Below, in pieces: positions 51,721 through 58,500 of a stretch of DNA of 64,000 bases. The stretch comes from AG-12 sp035531535. Its GTDB lineage: Bacteria; Chloroflexota; Dormibacteria; Aeolococcales; Bog-877. How positions within the stretch are numbered: position 1 is the first letter of the stretch; every line of letters starts with the position of its first letter. The stretch is taken from assembly GCA_035531535.1 (NCBI GenBank), contig DATKSV010000008.1:7577-71576 (forward strand), written 5' to 3'. Below the pieces are notes generated by a model, which had not been told where the DNA came from, searched no databases, and saw nothing but the letters and a program-made list of their open reading frames with translations. The position numbers and the translations under genes are program-made.

Positions 51721-52461
51721 ATGAGCGCCCGCGATCCAACTCCTTTGCCTGCCCCAGAGCGAGGGCCAGTCTGCCCCTGGACGCTGCGAGTGACCGGGAC
51801 ACGCTCGGAGGCGGACCCGGAGCTGGAGGATGAACGCGTATTCCAGTTGGTTCCAGACCTTCCCGGGCAGGTGCTGTTGTGCCCGCTGATGAACGCGCCG
51901 GGCGTCACCCTGGGATCAGCTATCTGGCGCAGGCCCCACCTGGAGTCGGCGATTCGCGCCTTGGAGGGGATCGGGGAGGTTCGCCTCAGCCCGATCGGCG
52001 GCACCGTCGGACCGGGCGGCGCCAGCTGGTTGAGCCTGCTTTTCGTGGCGCACCTCCCAGACCCGTTCCCCCGCCCCCTGGACCAGTTGATGGCCGGTTT
52101 CATGGCCTTCCTTGGTCAGCGCCTGGGGCCCTGGGAGGTGCCGCTGGAGCGCGGTCGGGTAGCGGGAGCCTGGTGCCCTGGCTTCAGTGATGTCTCGGTC
52201 GGCGGGCGCAAGCTGGCGGGGCTCGGGTTCAAGCTGAGGAGGGAGGCGGCTTTGATCAGGGCCATCATCGGGGTGGGCCCCCCCAGCTCGACCGAACTCG
52301 CCGCCCTGGACGCCGCCCACCGCACCTTCGGCGATGGCGTCGCAGCGGAACGGCTCAGCTGGCTGGGGCAGATCCTGGGGATGCCCGGGCTGGATCGCGA
52401 AGGGGCTCTGCGCCTGCTGGTCGGCCCCGAGGCGGCGCGGCCTGGGAAGATCTCCTGGTGA
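51721..52461 (+). CDS. Lipoate-protein ligase A-like protein
   Basis: From the ATG at 51721 the product is 246 residues. The middle has the LplA/LipM-like signature: GGTVGPGGASWLSLLF where family members have a R-x2-GGG-like loop, and WCPGFSDVSVGGRKLAGLGFKLRR with the conserved lysine (about 166). It is therefore a biotin/lipoate ligase-fold protein, attaching or transferring lipoyl/octanoyl groups, although the N-terminal substrate loop looks altered. The stop overlaps the peptide deformylase start (GTGA, 52458-52461), so the two are coupled. Octanoyl transfer versus ligation cannot be separated here. Confidence 0.7.
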   Translation: MSARDPTPLPAPERGPVCPWTLRVTGTRSEADPELEDERVFQLVPDLPGQVLLCPLMNAPGVTLGSAIWRRPHLESAIRALEGIGEVRLSPIGGTVGPGGASWLSLLFVAHLPDPFPRPLDQLMAGFMAFLGQRLGPWEVPLERGRVAGAWCPGFSDVSVGGRKLAGLGFKLRREAALIRAIIGVGPPSSTELAALDAAHRTFGDGVAAERLSWLGQILGMPGLDREGALRLLVGPEAARPGKISW

Positions 52462-52955
52462 AAACACGCCCTCCCCTGCAGCTGGTGACCGATCCGGCGG
52501 CTGTCCTCCATCATCACTCAGAGCCCGTGAAGGTGTTCGATGGCGACCTGAGACGCCTGGTGGACGAGATGTTCGAGCGCTGTGTGGAATGGCACGGAGT
52601 GGGGCTGGCGGCGCCCCAGGTGGGCCTCAACCTGCAGCTGGCGGTGGTGGTGTACGAAGGCCACAGATTCGCCATCGCCAACCCGCGGCGGCTCTCGGAA
52701 GCGGGTGAGGTGGACGCCCAGGAGGGCTGCCTTTCGCTCCCCGGCAAGGCGGGCCTGGTGCGTCGCTTCGAGGCGGTCCGGGTGCGCTATCGCAACCTCC
52801 ACGGCAAGGGAGTGGTGCGCGACTTCGACGGCTGGCTGGCCCGCATCGTCCAGCACGAGTCAGACCATCTTCAGGGCACCCTGTGCTCCCAGCGCCTCGC
52901 GCCCGGGGCCACCTTCGATCCAGTCCCCGAGGACGAGGAGGAGGAGGACGAGTAA
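52458..52955 (+). CDS. def: Peptide deformylase
   Basis: This 165-residue protein carries all three deformylase motifs: GVGLAAPQVG (motif 1, about 46-55), EGCLSLPG (motif 2, metal Cys) and QHESDHLQGTL (motif 3, HExxH). It removes the N-formyl group from new proteins using Fe2+ or Zn2+. The C-terminal EDEEEEDE tail is strongly acidic. The GTG start overlaps the lipoate-ligase-like stop. The gene ends before a strong hairpin at 53008-53037. No methionyl-tRNA formyltransferase gene is adjacent, unlike the common arrangement. Confidence 0.95.
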   Translation: MKTRPPLQLVTDPAAVLHHHSEPVKVFDGDLRRLVDEMFERCVEWHGVGLAAPQVGLNLQLAVVVYEGHRFAIANPRRLSEAGEVDAQEGCLSLPGKAGLVRRFEAVRVRYRNLHGKGVVRDFDGWLARIVQHESDHLQGTLCSQRLAPGATFDPVPEDEEEEDE

Positions 52956-53007
52956 GGCGCGAGGGGGCGCCTCTGTCCCGTCCTAGCGCCGGCCCAGGGT
53001 CAGTCTC

Positions 53008-53037
53008 GGTGGGGGCCGGGTCAACCCGGCCCCCACC
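53008..53037. terminator. Strong two-way hairpin between def and yceI-like gene
   Basis: A perfect 13-bp stem: GGTGGGGGCCGGG (53008-53020) and CCCGGCCCCCACC (53025-53037) with a TCAA loop. It lies between the converging stops of def (52955) and the YceI-family gene (53056). Its stability and position strongly support a transcription terminator working in both directions, despite the lack of a T-run. Confidence 0.75.
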
Positions 53038-53055
53038 TGCCTGGACCGATCGGGG

Positions 53056-53583
53056 CTACGCGGCCACCTCGTTGGCCTCGATGTCAAGGCTTATCTTGAT
53101 CTCGTCACCGACCAGAACTCCGCCGGTCTCCAGGGCGACGTTCCAGTTGAGCCCGAAGTCCTTGCGGCTGATCTTGGTGGAGGCCTCGAATCCGGCCACC
53201 TTGGCCCCCTGGGGGCTGGTCTGGACGCCCAGGAAGGCGACCTCGAGCGCCACCGGGCGGGTCACGTCCTTGACCGTGAGGTCGCCCTCAACCTGGTAGC
53301 GATCTCCACCCAGAGCCTTAACGTTGCGGCTCTGGTAGGTGATTTCAGGATACTTCTCGACCTCGAAGAAGTCGGCTGAGGTGAGGTGGCCGTTGCGGCC
53401 TGGCTCACGAGTGTCGATGCTGGCCACCTGGATCACCGCCTTGGCTGAGCTGTTGGCCAGATCCTGGGGGTTTAGGTCCAGGTCAACCGAGAATTCCTTG
53501 AAATTCCCCTTGACGGTGCTTACCATCATGTGCCTCACCGAGAACTCAACCGCCGAATGGGCCGTGTCCAATTTCCAGGTCAT
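53056..53583 (-). CDS. YceI-family protein
   Basis: From the ATG at 53581-53583, with AGGAGG at good spacing, the product is 175 residues. It has the YceI lipocalin-like pattern: MTWKLDTAHSAVEFSVRHMMVSTVKGNF at the start, then FFEVEKYPEITYQSRNV, GDLTVKDVTRPVALEV and KISRKDFGLNW. These proteins bind polyisoprenoid or other lipids. No signal peptide is present, so it appears cytoplasmic, as in many actinobacterial members. An upstream ATG six bases away is too close to the ribosome site. Expression is probably controlled by the divergent MarR protein. Confidence 0.92.
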   Translation of the reverse strand: MTWKLDTAHSAVEFSVRHMMVSTVKGNFKEFSVDLDLNPQDLANSSAKAVIQVASIDTREPGRNGHLTSADFFEVEKYPEITYQSRNVKALGGDRYQVEGDLTVKDVTRPVALEVAFLGVQTSPQGAKVAGFEASTKISRKDFGLNWNVALETGGVLVGDEIKISLDIEANEVAA

Positions 53584-53625
53584 GTACATTCCTCCTGCAC
53601 TGTATGCGACGCCGCTAGCGTCATA

Positions 53626-53668
53626 ATTGCTTATGCAATCATATACTAGAGATACTTGCTCATGCAAT
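53626..53668. promoter_or_regulatory. Paired MarR-type operators overlapping both divergent promoters
   Basis: Two near-identical 12-base palindromes, TTGCTTATGCAA (53627-53638) and TTGCTCATGCAA (53656-53667), have centres 29 bases apart. For the minus-strand yceI gene, TTGCAT (53667-53662) and TATGAT (53643-53638) form a promoter with an 18-base spacer whose -35 lies in the second palindrome. For the plus-strand marR gene, TATACT (53642-53647) is a good -10, placing the start site about eight bases before its ATG. Binding to both sites would block both genes. Confidence 0.8.
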
Positions 53669-54198
53669 CACATCAGATCCAACCCGCCCCCGAGCCTCCA
53701 GGCCTGAGCCCTCAGGCTATGGCCGCGTGGCAGTCGTTCCTGCAGGCCCACACGGTGGTGACGCGAGTCCTGGAACGGGAGCTGGTGGCCACCCAGGGGC
53801 TCCCGCTGGCCGAGTATGACGTCCTTTTCCAGCTCAGCGCGGCCCCGGACGGCAGGCTGCGCATGGCTCAGCTCGCGGATCGGGTGCTGCTCAGCCGCAG
53901 CGGCCTGACTCGCCTGGTGGAGCGCCTGGAGGGAGTCGGGCTGGTCCGCCGCGAGGTCTGCCCAAGCGACGCCCGCGGCGCCTACGCGGTCCTGACCGCG
54001 GTCGGACGGGCGCGGCTGCGAGCGGCCATGGCGGGGCATCTCCGCTCCGTGCAAGAGCACTTCGGCGATGTTCTAGACTGCCAGCAGATGGACTCCCTGC
54101 GAGTCGCCCTGGACCAGCTCGTCGCGGCCAACCTGGCCGAGCCAGGGGGTTGCACTCAGGTAGGGGGCGCCAACCCAACCCTGATGGAGGATAGCTGA
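53662..54198 (+). CDS. MarR-family regulator divergent from yceI
   Basis: About 178 residues from the ATG at 53662, which lies inside the second operator palindrome; a TTG at 53656 is an alternative. The winged helix core is LPLAEYDVLFQLSAAPDGRLRMAQLADRVLLSRSGLTRLVERLEGVGLVRREVCPSDARG, with flanking dimer helices. No ribosome site is visible and the -10 is only about 14 bases upstream, so a leaderless transcript is likely. It probably represses itself and yceI. The next gene starts three bases after its stop. Confidence 0.9.
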   Translation: MQSHQIQPAPEPPGLSPQAMAAWQSFLQAHTVVTRVLERELVATQGLPLAEYDVLFQLSAAPDGRLRMAQLADRVLLSRSGLTRLVERLEGVGLVRREVCPSDARGAYAVLTAVGRARLRAAMAGHLRSVQEHFGDVLDCQQMDSLRVALDQLVAANLAEPGGCTQVGGANPTLMEDS

Positions 54199-54200
54199 GA

Positions 54201-54935
54201 GTGTCCGCTCCCGAGGCGCCAAAGTGCCCCTTCCCCGGCTTCGAAGAGCAACCGGACGGCCCCATCGCGGCCCCCGACCGGGAACCCGGCGCGATCTGCC
54301 CAGTCCCGCGCGCGGATCAGCCACAGTGGGATGTCGAGGCTCACGTCGAGGCGATGCGCCGCGCCCAAAGGTCGGCTGAGACCAGCCACCTGGACACCGC
54401 CAAGGCCGAGGAGATGGCCGTCAAGGTGGCCGAGCAGCGGGCGGCTCAGAAGGGATTGGATGAGATCCGCAGCGAGTTCCTGAACAGCTTGGGCAAGAAG
54501 CTGGGCTACGGCCACCCACTCAGCGACCGCACCGGCATGCCCCAGTTCACCTGGACTGACGCGGCCGAGGCCCGCCTGGCTGAGGTCCCCGCCTTCTGCC
54601 GTGACCTGACCCGGTGGCGGGTCGAGTGGACCGCGATCAAGCAGGGGCTGGGGACCACGATCACCCCCGAGATCATGGAGGTGAAGTACCAGATGTGGGG
54701 CGAGGTGTCCCACGCCATCCAGCAGCGGCGGGAGCGGGAGCTGCCCTGGACTGACTCTGCCCGCAGCCGCTTCGACAAGGTTCCCGACTTCGTCAAGGGT
54801 CAGGTGCTGGAGGCGGTCGAGGGTAATGCCCGTCAGATGGGGGTGGCGGTGGTCGACGACGGGGTGGTGGACACGGTCATCTCCCGGTGGTCATCGACCG
54901 GCGACTTCCACGAGGGGCTGTACGGCTTTCGCTGA
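54201..54935 (+). CDS. Protein with two PCP-reductase-type (protochlorophyllide reductase subunit) domains
   Basis: A 244-residue protein. Two segments of about 45 residues resemble the PCP_red domain: FTWTDAAEARLAEVPAFCRD...ITPEIMEVKY (about 113-156) and LPWTDSARSRFDKVPDFVKG...DDGVVDTVISRW (about 175-220). This small domain sits at the end of light-independent protochlorophyllide reductase BchB and also in non-photosynthetic bacteria, where its role is unknown. The N terminus has two Cys-Pro pairs (KCPFPGF, AICPVP). No chlorophyll genes are in the window. It is co-directional with, and three bases after, the marR gene. Confidence 0.72.
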   Translation: MSAPEAPKCPFPGFEEQPDGPIAAPDREPGAICPVPRADQPQWDVEAHVEAMRRAQRSAETSHLDTAKAEEMAVKVAEQRAAQKGLDEIRSEFLNSLGKKLGYGHPLSDRTGMPQFTWTDAAEARLAEVPAFCRDLTRWRVEWTAIKQGLGTTITPEIMEVKYQMWGEVSHAIQQRRERELPWTDSARSRFDKVPDFVKGQVLEAVEGNARQMGVAVVDDGVVDTVISRWSSTGDFHEGLYGFR

Positions 54936-54940
54936 TACCG

Positions 54941-55321
54941 TCACCCGCCGCTGCTGAGCCGGGCCGCCGCCTCCTCGACGTTGACCTCGCCCCGCGCCAG
55001 CGCCTGGAGCACATCCAGGGAGCCTTCCTGAGCCGGCCCGCCGCCAGGTTCTATGCCCAGCTTCGCCAGGACTGAGTCAAGGCGCGCCCGGGCGGTCGGG
55101 TAGCTCACCCCAAGCTGGCGCTCCAGCGCCTTCATGTTGCCCCGGGAGCCCAGGAAGATCTTCAGCAACTCACGGTCCTCGCCCCCCATGGCACAGAACT
55201 CGCAGGTCTCGAAATCACCGGAAAGCTCAGTGCCGCAACCATGACAGCTGAGACGAGTCACGTGCAGGAGCTCGCCACAGACCGGACAGGTGCGCGGCGG
55301 CCGGTGCTCGCTCCGATTCAC
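54941..55321 (-). CDS. DUF2089-family zinc-ribbon/HTH protein
   Basis: A 126-residue protein starting at a GTG that overlaps the stop of the preceding gene by one base. The N terminus carries zinc-ribbon cysteines (CPVCGELL, SCHGCGTEL, CEFCAMGG), followed by a DUF2089 helix-turn-helix (KIFLGSRGNMKALERQLGVSYPTARARLDSVLAKLG) and a C-terminal helix ending LARGEVNVEEAAARL, which repeats the short helical motif of the partner's N terminus. DUF2089 proteins are usually encoded with a DUF4097-like beta-rich partner; a regulatory or anti-sigma-like role has been suggested only from context. Confidence 0.85.
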   Translation of the reverse strand: MNRSEHRPPRTCPVCGELLHVTRLSCHGCGTELSGDFETCEFCAMGGEDRELLKIFLGSRGNMKALERQLGVSYPTARARLDSVLAKLGIEPGGGPAQEGSLDVLQALARGEVNVEEAAARLSSGG

Positions 55322-56100
55322 TAGTCCGCCTCCACGAACACCGCCCCGGTGGTGGCCTCGATCTCGAGATGACCCACCCCATCACCAACTGTGCACTCAC
55401 GGACGTCGCCGCTCATGGTCCAGCCACCCATGAGACCCGCCTCGTCTCCGGGAAGCGAGATCTTGCCCAAGGTGCTGCGAGCGACCACCTTGACGCTGGA
55501 GCCGCGCTCGAGGCGCACCTTGACGGTGCCGGCCTCACAACGAACCCGAGAGCTGCCCTGCCGGAGCACCCCACTGGCCGTCACGGTCCCCCATTTGACA
55601 CTCAGGTCGAGGGAGTCTGAGAACCCCTCCACCTTGGCGCTGCCGGCCTGGATGTCCGCCTTGATCGGGCCCTTGACCCCCTGCACCGTGAGCAGGCCGG
55701 CGGCCATCTCGACGTCAAGCTCCAGGCTCGGGTTCATCCGGATGAGGACCGGCCGCAGAGGGTTCTCACCGGGAAGCCCGGGGAAGGGCAGGCGCTCCGG
55801 CCAGCGGAATGAGAACCAGCCGCCCTCCTCGCCCATGGGCATTCCGCGAACCACCATGGTGTCCCCCTCGCGGGTGGCCTGGTGCGGACCCCTGACCGCG
55901 GCATCCTTGACCTCCGGGTCCCCCACGATGCGGGTCGGATGGATCAGGCCGGTGACCCGCAGTCGGCGCACCACATCTTCTTCGGCCACCGCAATCGGTC
56001 CATGCTGCAGCCCGGCTATCCGGGCGGCAGCCTCCTCGGGGGTGATCGATCCGGCCGCCACCTGGCGGAGAATTTCCTGCATCGTCTCTGCATCTGACAT
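55321..56100 (-). CDS. DUF4097-like beta-rich protein with SHOCT-like N terminus
   Basis: From the ATG at 56098-56100 the product is 259 residues. The first 40 residues (MQEILRQVAAGSITPEEAAARIAGL) form a short helical SHOCT-like hairpin. The rest is a run of beta strands rich in Gly/Val/Lys (LTVQGVKGPIKADIQAGSAKVEGFSDSL..., VRCEAGTVKVRLERG), as in DUF4097 beta-solenoid proteins. No signal peptide or membrane helix. It is driven by a near-consensus promoter whose spacer holds a copy of the box found at the dtxR/ftr1 region. It is coupled to the DUF2089 gene. Confidence 0.75.
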   Translation of the reverse strand: MSDAETMQEILRQVAAGSITPEEAAARIAGLQHGPIAVAEEDVVRRLRVTGLIHPTRIVGDPEVKDAAVRGPHQATREGDTMVVRGMPMGEEGGWFSFRWPERLPFPGLPGENPLRPVLIRMNPSLELDVEMAAGLLTVQGVKGPIKADIQAGSAKVEGFSDSLDLSVKWGTVTASGVLRQGSSRVRCEAGTVKVRLERGSSVKVVARSTLGKISLPGDEAGLMGGWTMSGDVRECTVGDGVGHLEIEATTGAVFVEAD

Positions 56101-56107
56101 ATCCTTA

Positions 56108-56136
56108 CTTATAGGCTTAGCCCGGCGATATGTCAA
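56108..56136 (-). promoter_or_regulatory. Near-consensus promoter with embedded DtxR-type box
   Basis: On the minus strand: TTGACA (56136-56131), a 17-base spacer, TATAAG (56113-56108). The ATG at 56100 follows seven bases after the -10, so the mRNA should be leaderless or nearly so. The bases 56111-56122 (plus strand ATAGGCTTAGCC) are identical to 57272-57283 in front of the DtxR-type gene, and contain the palindrome GGCTTAGCC between -35 and -10, an ideal site for repression. Confidence 0.75.
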
Positions 56137-56255
56137 ATCCCTCATACCACATTGGTATTTCGCGGGTTCAGTTTTGAGCGCGGGATCCAAAGGTGAGCTT
56201 CTGGCATGGCCACCACCGTGGCCGGAGCCCGGCCGGAGCGACTAGGATCGCCGCC

Positions 56256-56582
56256 ATGGCGGAAGATCCGGCTGCAGAGAACGAGGCGGAGCGCGCCCGG
56301 CGGATCCCCCCGATCCCCATGGTCACCCGCACCGAGACCGCGGTCTGGGTGATTTACGCCTTGGTGGCGGTGCTCGTGGTGGCCATCCCGGTCGCCACCC
56401 GCAGCATCTCCCTGCCCGACGCCGGCGCGGTGCTGCTCCTGCTCGGGGCGGCGGCCATGAGCTTCCGGTGGTACCGCAACGGGGAGCTGCGCACCGCCGA
56501 ATGGATGCCGGAGGCCGAGTACGAGGAGTTCCTCAAAGAGCTCCAGGGTCCCTACGAGCCGCCGCGGGATCCTGACGACTGA
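56256..56582 (+). CDS. Small two-helix membrane protein
   Basis: From the ATG at 56256 (AGGA upstream) the product is 108 residues: an acidic/basic N terminus, two hydrophobic helices (about 30-50 and 57-70) and a C-terminal acidic tail (WMPEAEYEEFLKELQGPYEPP). No family is recognised. Its last 50 bases overlap the 3' end of the convergent DtxR-type gene. It may be a small membrane accessory protein; I cannot assign a role. Confidence 0.6.
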   Translation: MAEDPAAENEAERARRIPPIPMVTRTETAVWVIYALVAVLVVAIPVATRSISLPDAGAVLLLLGAAAMSFRWYRNGELRTAEWMPEAEYEEFLKELQGPYEPPRDPDD

Positions 56583-57273
56583 CGTCCACCCACACCGCCT
56601 CAGCCGCGCCCAGCCCGAGGGCCGTGCGGTGGACGCCCCGCAGCACCGTAACCGCCTCCGAGCCGGCGGAGCGGATCACCTCGACATCCACCCCCAGTCG
56701 TAGCCCCTCCTGATCCAGCAGGGAGAGCAGCTGCGGGGCCTCGTGCTCAGCCACCTCCGACACCCGGGAGATGGGCGCTCTCAGGCCCTGGCTTAGTTCG
56801 GCGAGATTGACCAGGTCACGAGGTGGGCTCGGGACTCCGGGAATCTCATTGCCATGGGGGCAGGTGGCCGGCACGCCCAGCTTCACCAGGATGCGGTCGA
56901 CCAGCTCATCGGAGAACGCGTGCGAGATCTTTCCCGCCTCCAGGTCCGCCGCGGCCCAGTCCAACCCCATCTCGTCAGTCAACCAGCGCTCGACCACCCG
57001 GTGCCGGCGCACCGTGCTGGTAGCCTCCGCCACACCGCGGGCGGCCAGCACCAGACTGTGGTCGGCGCGCATCTCGAGCAGCCCCTGATCCCGCAGGCGC
57101 TGAACCACCCCGGTGACGGTGGGAGGACTTACCCCCAGCCAGTACGCCAGTCGCGACGGCCGGACCGCCTCCCCTTCATGGGCGATGTAGTAGATCGCCT
57201 CCAGATAGCGCGCGCCAGTGGCGGAGATCTCTGACGCGGTATTCCGACTTGACGGCAAGGATTTAGCCTCCAT
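56533..57273 (-). CDS. DtxR/MntR-type metal-dependent repressor
   Basis: From the ATG at 57271-57273 the product is 246 residues. The winged HTH reads RYLEAIYYIAHEGEAVRPSRLAYWLGVSPPTVTGVVQRLRDQGLLEMR; the metal-binding/dimer domain has EAGKISHAFSDELVDRI and TCPHGNEIPG, typical of DtxR/IdeR/MntR. A C-terminal FeoA/SH3-like domain follows. It should bind Fe2+ or Mn2+ and repress transport genes. An in-frame GTG at 57283-57285 is possible. Its start region is full of TTAGCC-type half-sites shared with the divergent ftr1 promoter, so autoregulation is likely. Confidence 0.9.
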   Translation of the reverse strand: MEAKSLPSSRNTASEISATGARYLEAIYYIAHEGEAVRPSRLAYWLGVSPPTVTGVVQRLRDQGLLEMRADHSLVLAARGVAEATSTVRRHRVVERWLTDEMGLDWAAADLEAGKISHAFSDELVDRILVKLGVPATCPHGNEIPGVPSPPRDLVNLAELSQGLRAPISRVSEVAEHEAPQLLSLLDQEGLRLGVDVEVIRSAGSEAVTVLRGVHRTALGLGAAEAVWVDVSRQDPAAARRDPGAL

Positions 57274-57315
57274 AGGCTTAGCCACAGCTAACGTCGGCCT
57301 GCGCCGAGGCTAACC
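57263..57315. promoter_or_regulatory. Cluster of DtxR/IdeR-type half-sites between dtxR-like and ftr1 genes
   Basis: Half-sites related to the IdeR box (TTAGGTTAGGCTAACCTAA) crowd this interval: TTAGCC at 57263-57268 with AGGCTTA at 57274-57280 (inverted), TTAGC-CACA-GCTAA at 57278-57291, and AGGCTAACC at 57307-57315, the last an exact nine-base match to half of the IdeR consensus. The first overlaps the repressor's start codon; the last lies about 55 bases before the ftr1 ATG. Together they support metal-dependent control of both genes. Confidence 0.7.
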
Positions 57316-57368
57316 AGCTTGAGTGAGGCCTAAACGAACCCGGGACTGTGACATAGGAGAGGTCACCG

Positions 57369-58238
57369 ATGCTACCGACCTTCGTGATCTTCCTGCGTGA
57401 AGGCGTTGAGGCGAGCATGATCGTCGCCATTCTGCTCGCCTACCTGGCTCGCAGTGGCCACAGGGAATACTTCAGGGACGTCTACGCCGGGGTGGCGGCC
57501 GCTCTGGCGCTGGCGTTCGGCGGCGGCGCTGCGGCCTTCCTGCTGATCCGCACCTACGAGGGATCCCGGGCCCAGACCATCTTCGAAACCGCCACCTTCT
57601 TGCTCGCCTGCGGGGTGCTCACCTACATGACCTTCTGGATGCACTCCCACGCCCGCACTCTCTCTCGAGAGCTGAAAGCGAAGGCGGATCAGGCAATGGG
57701 CAGGGGAGCGCGCCTCAGTCTCGCCCTGGTGGCCTTCCAGGCGGTCGGGAGAGAGGGGCTGGAGACGGTCGTCTTCACTTTGGCCATCTTCTTCGCCGCC
57801 TCAAGTGCCGGGGGCAACTTCGCTGCCTCGGTGCCAGCGGCGGCCCTGGGAGCGGCCCTGGGCGTGCTCGGGGCCCTCGCCATCGCCTACGTCGTCTATC
57901 GGCTCGGCCATCGCCTAAATCTGGGCCGCTTCTTCCAGGTCATCGGCAGCCTTCTGATGCTGTTCGCCGCCGGCCTGCTCGCGGACGCTATCGAGAACCT
58001 TCAGCAACTGCATTGGCTCCCACTGCTGGCCCACCCCCTGTGGAACACCTCCTCCTGGCTCACCGAGGGAGGGGCCCTGGGCGACATCCTCCACACCTTC
58101 CTGGGCTACGCGTCGCAGCCGACCGGACTCCAGGTGGTCATCTACTGGGTCTACGTCCTCAGCGCGGTCGGCGGCTTCTTCTGGATCTCGGGCCGCCATC
58201 GCCCAGCCCGCCCCACGGCCGCCACGGCTACCGGCTGA
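57369..58238 (+). CDS. FTR1-family iron permease
   Basis: A 289-residue membrane protein with about seven helices and the two iron-permease REGxE motifs: FLREGVEASMIV near residue 9 and GREGLETVVF in the middle. FTR1/EfeU imports iron, usually with EfeO and EfeB; neither partner is adjacent, so it may act alone or with unlinked proteins. The ATG has AGGAGAGG upstream. It is divergent from the DtxR-type repressor, with IdeR-like half-sites between them, so it is probably induced by iron limitation. Confidence 0.93.
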   Translation: MLPTFVIFLREGVEASMIVAILLAYLARSGHREYFRDVYAGVAAALALAFGGGAAAFLLIRTYEGSRAQTIFETATFLLACGVLTYMTFWMHSHARTLSRELKAKADQAMGRGARLSLALVAFQAVGREGLETVVFTLAIFFAASSAGGNFAASVPAAALGAALGVLGALAIAYVVYRLGHRLNLGRFFQVIGSLLMLFAAGLLADAIENLQQLHWLPLLAHPLWNTSSWLTEGGALGDILHTFLGYASQPTGLQVVIYWVYVLSAVGGFFWISGRHRPARPTAATATG

Positions 58239-58390
58239 CCTCGCCTGCCCCTGCCTGCGATACTCCAAGTCAAGCTTCGGCCACGCCAAGGGTAGCCGCG
58301 CCGGGCTCGATGGGGGAGGACTCTGATGGGAGAGACACGCATCGGGCAGGTAAGACCGCTCGGGCCACGGATTCCGTCTGGCATCTGGGC

Positions 58391-58500
58391 TTGAGCCCCA
58401 CCGAGGCCGCACCGGCCCTCCCCTCGCCTGCCTGGGAGCAGCGCTTTCGAGCCCCTCGAATGGACCTGCCTCGGTGGGCACGACAGCGCCCGGGCGCATG
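58391..58500 (+). pseudogene. 5' coding part of the S9 peptidase in a different frame
   Basis: Read from a TTG at 58391, this stretch encodes LSPTEAAPALPSPAWEQRFR and then APRMDLPRWARQRPG, the usual N terminus of actinobacterial-type S9 peptidases. It then runs out of frame with the rest of the gene at 58474-60207. Adding one base to the GGG at 58492-58494 joins the frames as ...RQRPGRMVYSS, which fits the family. Either a natural frameshift or a base lost in sequencing/assembly explains this. Confidence 0.65.
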
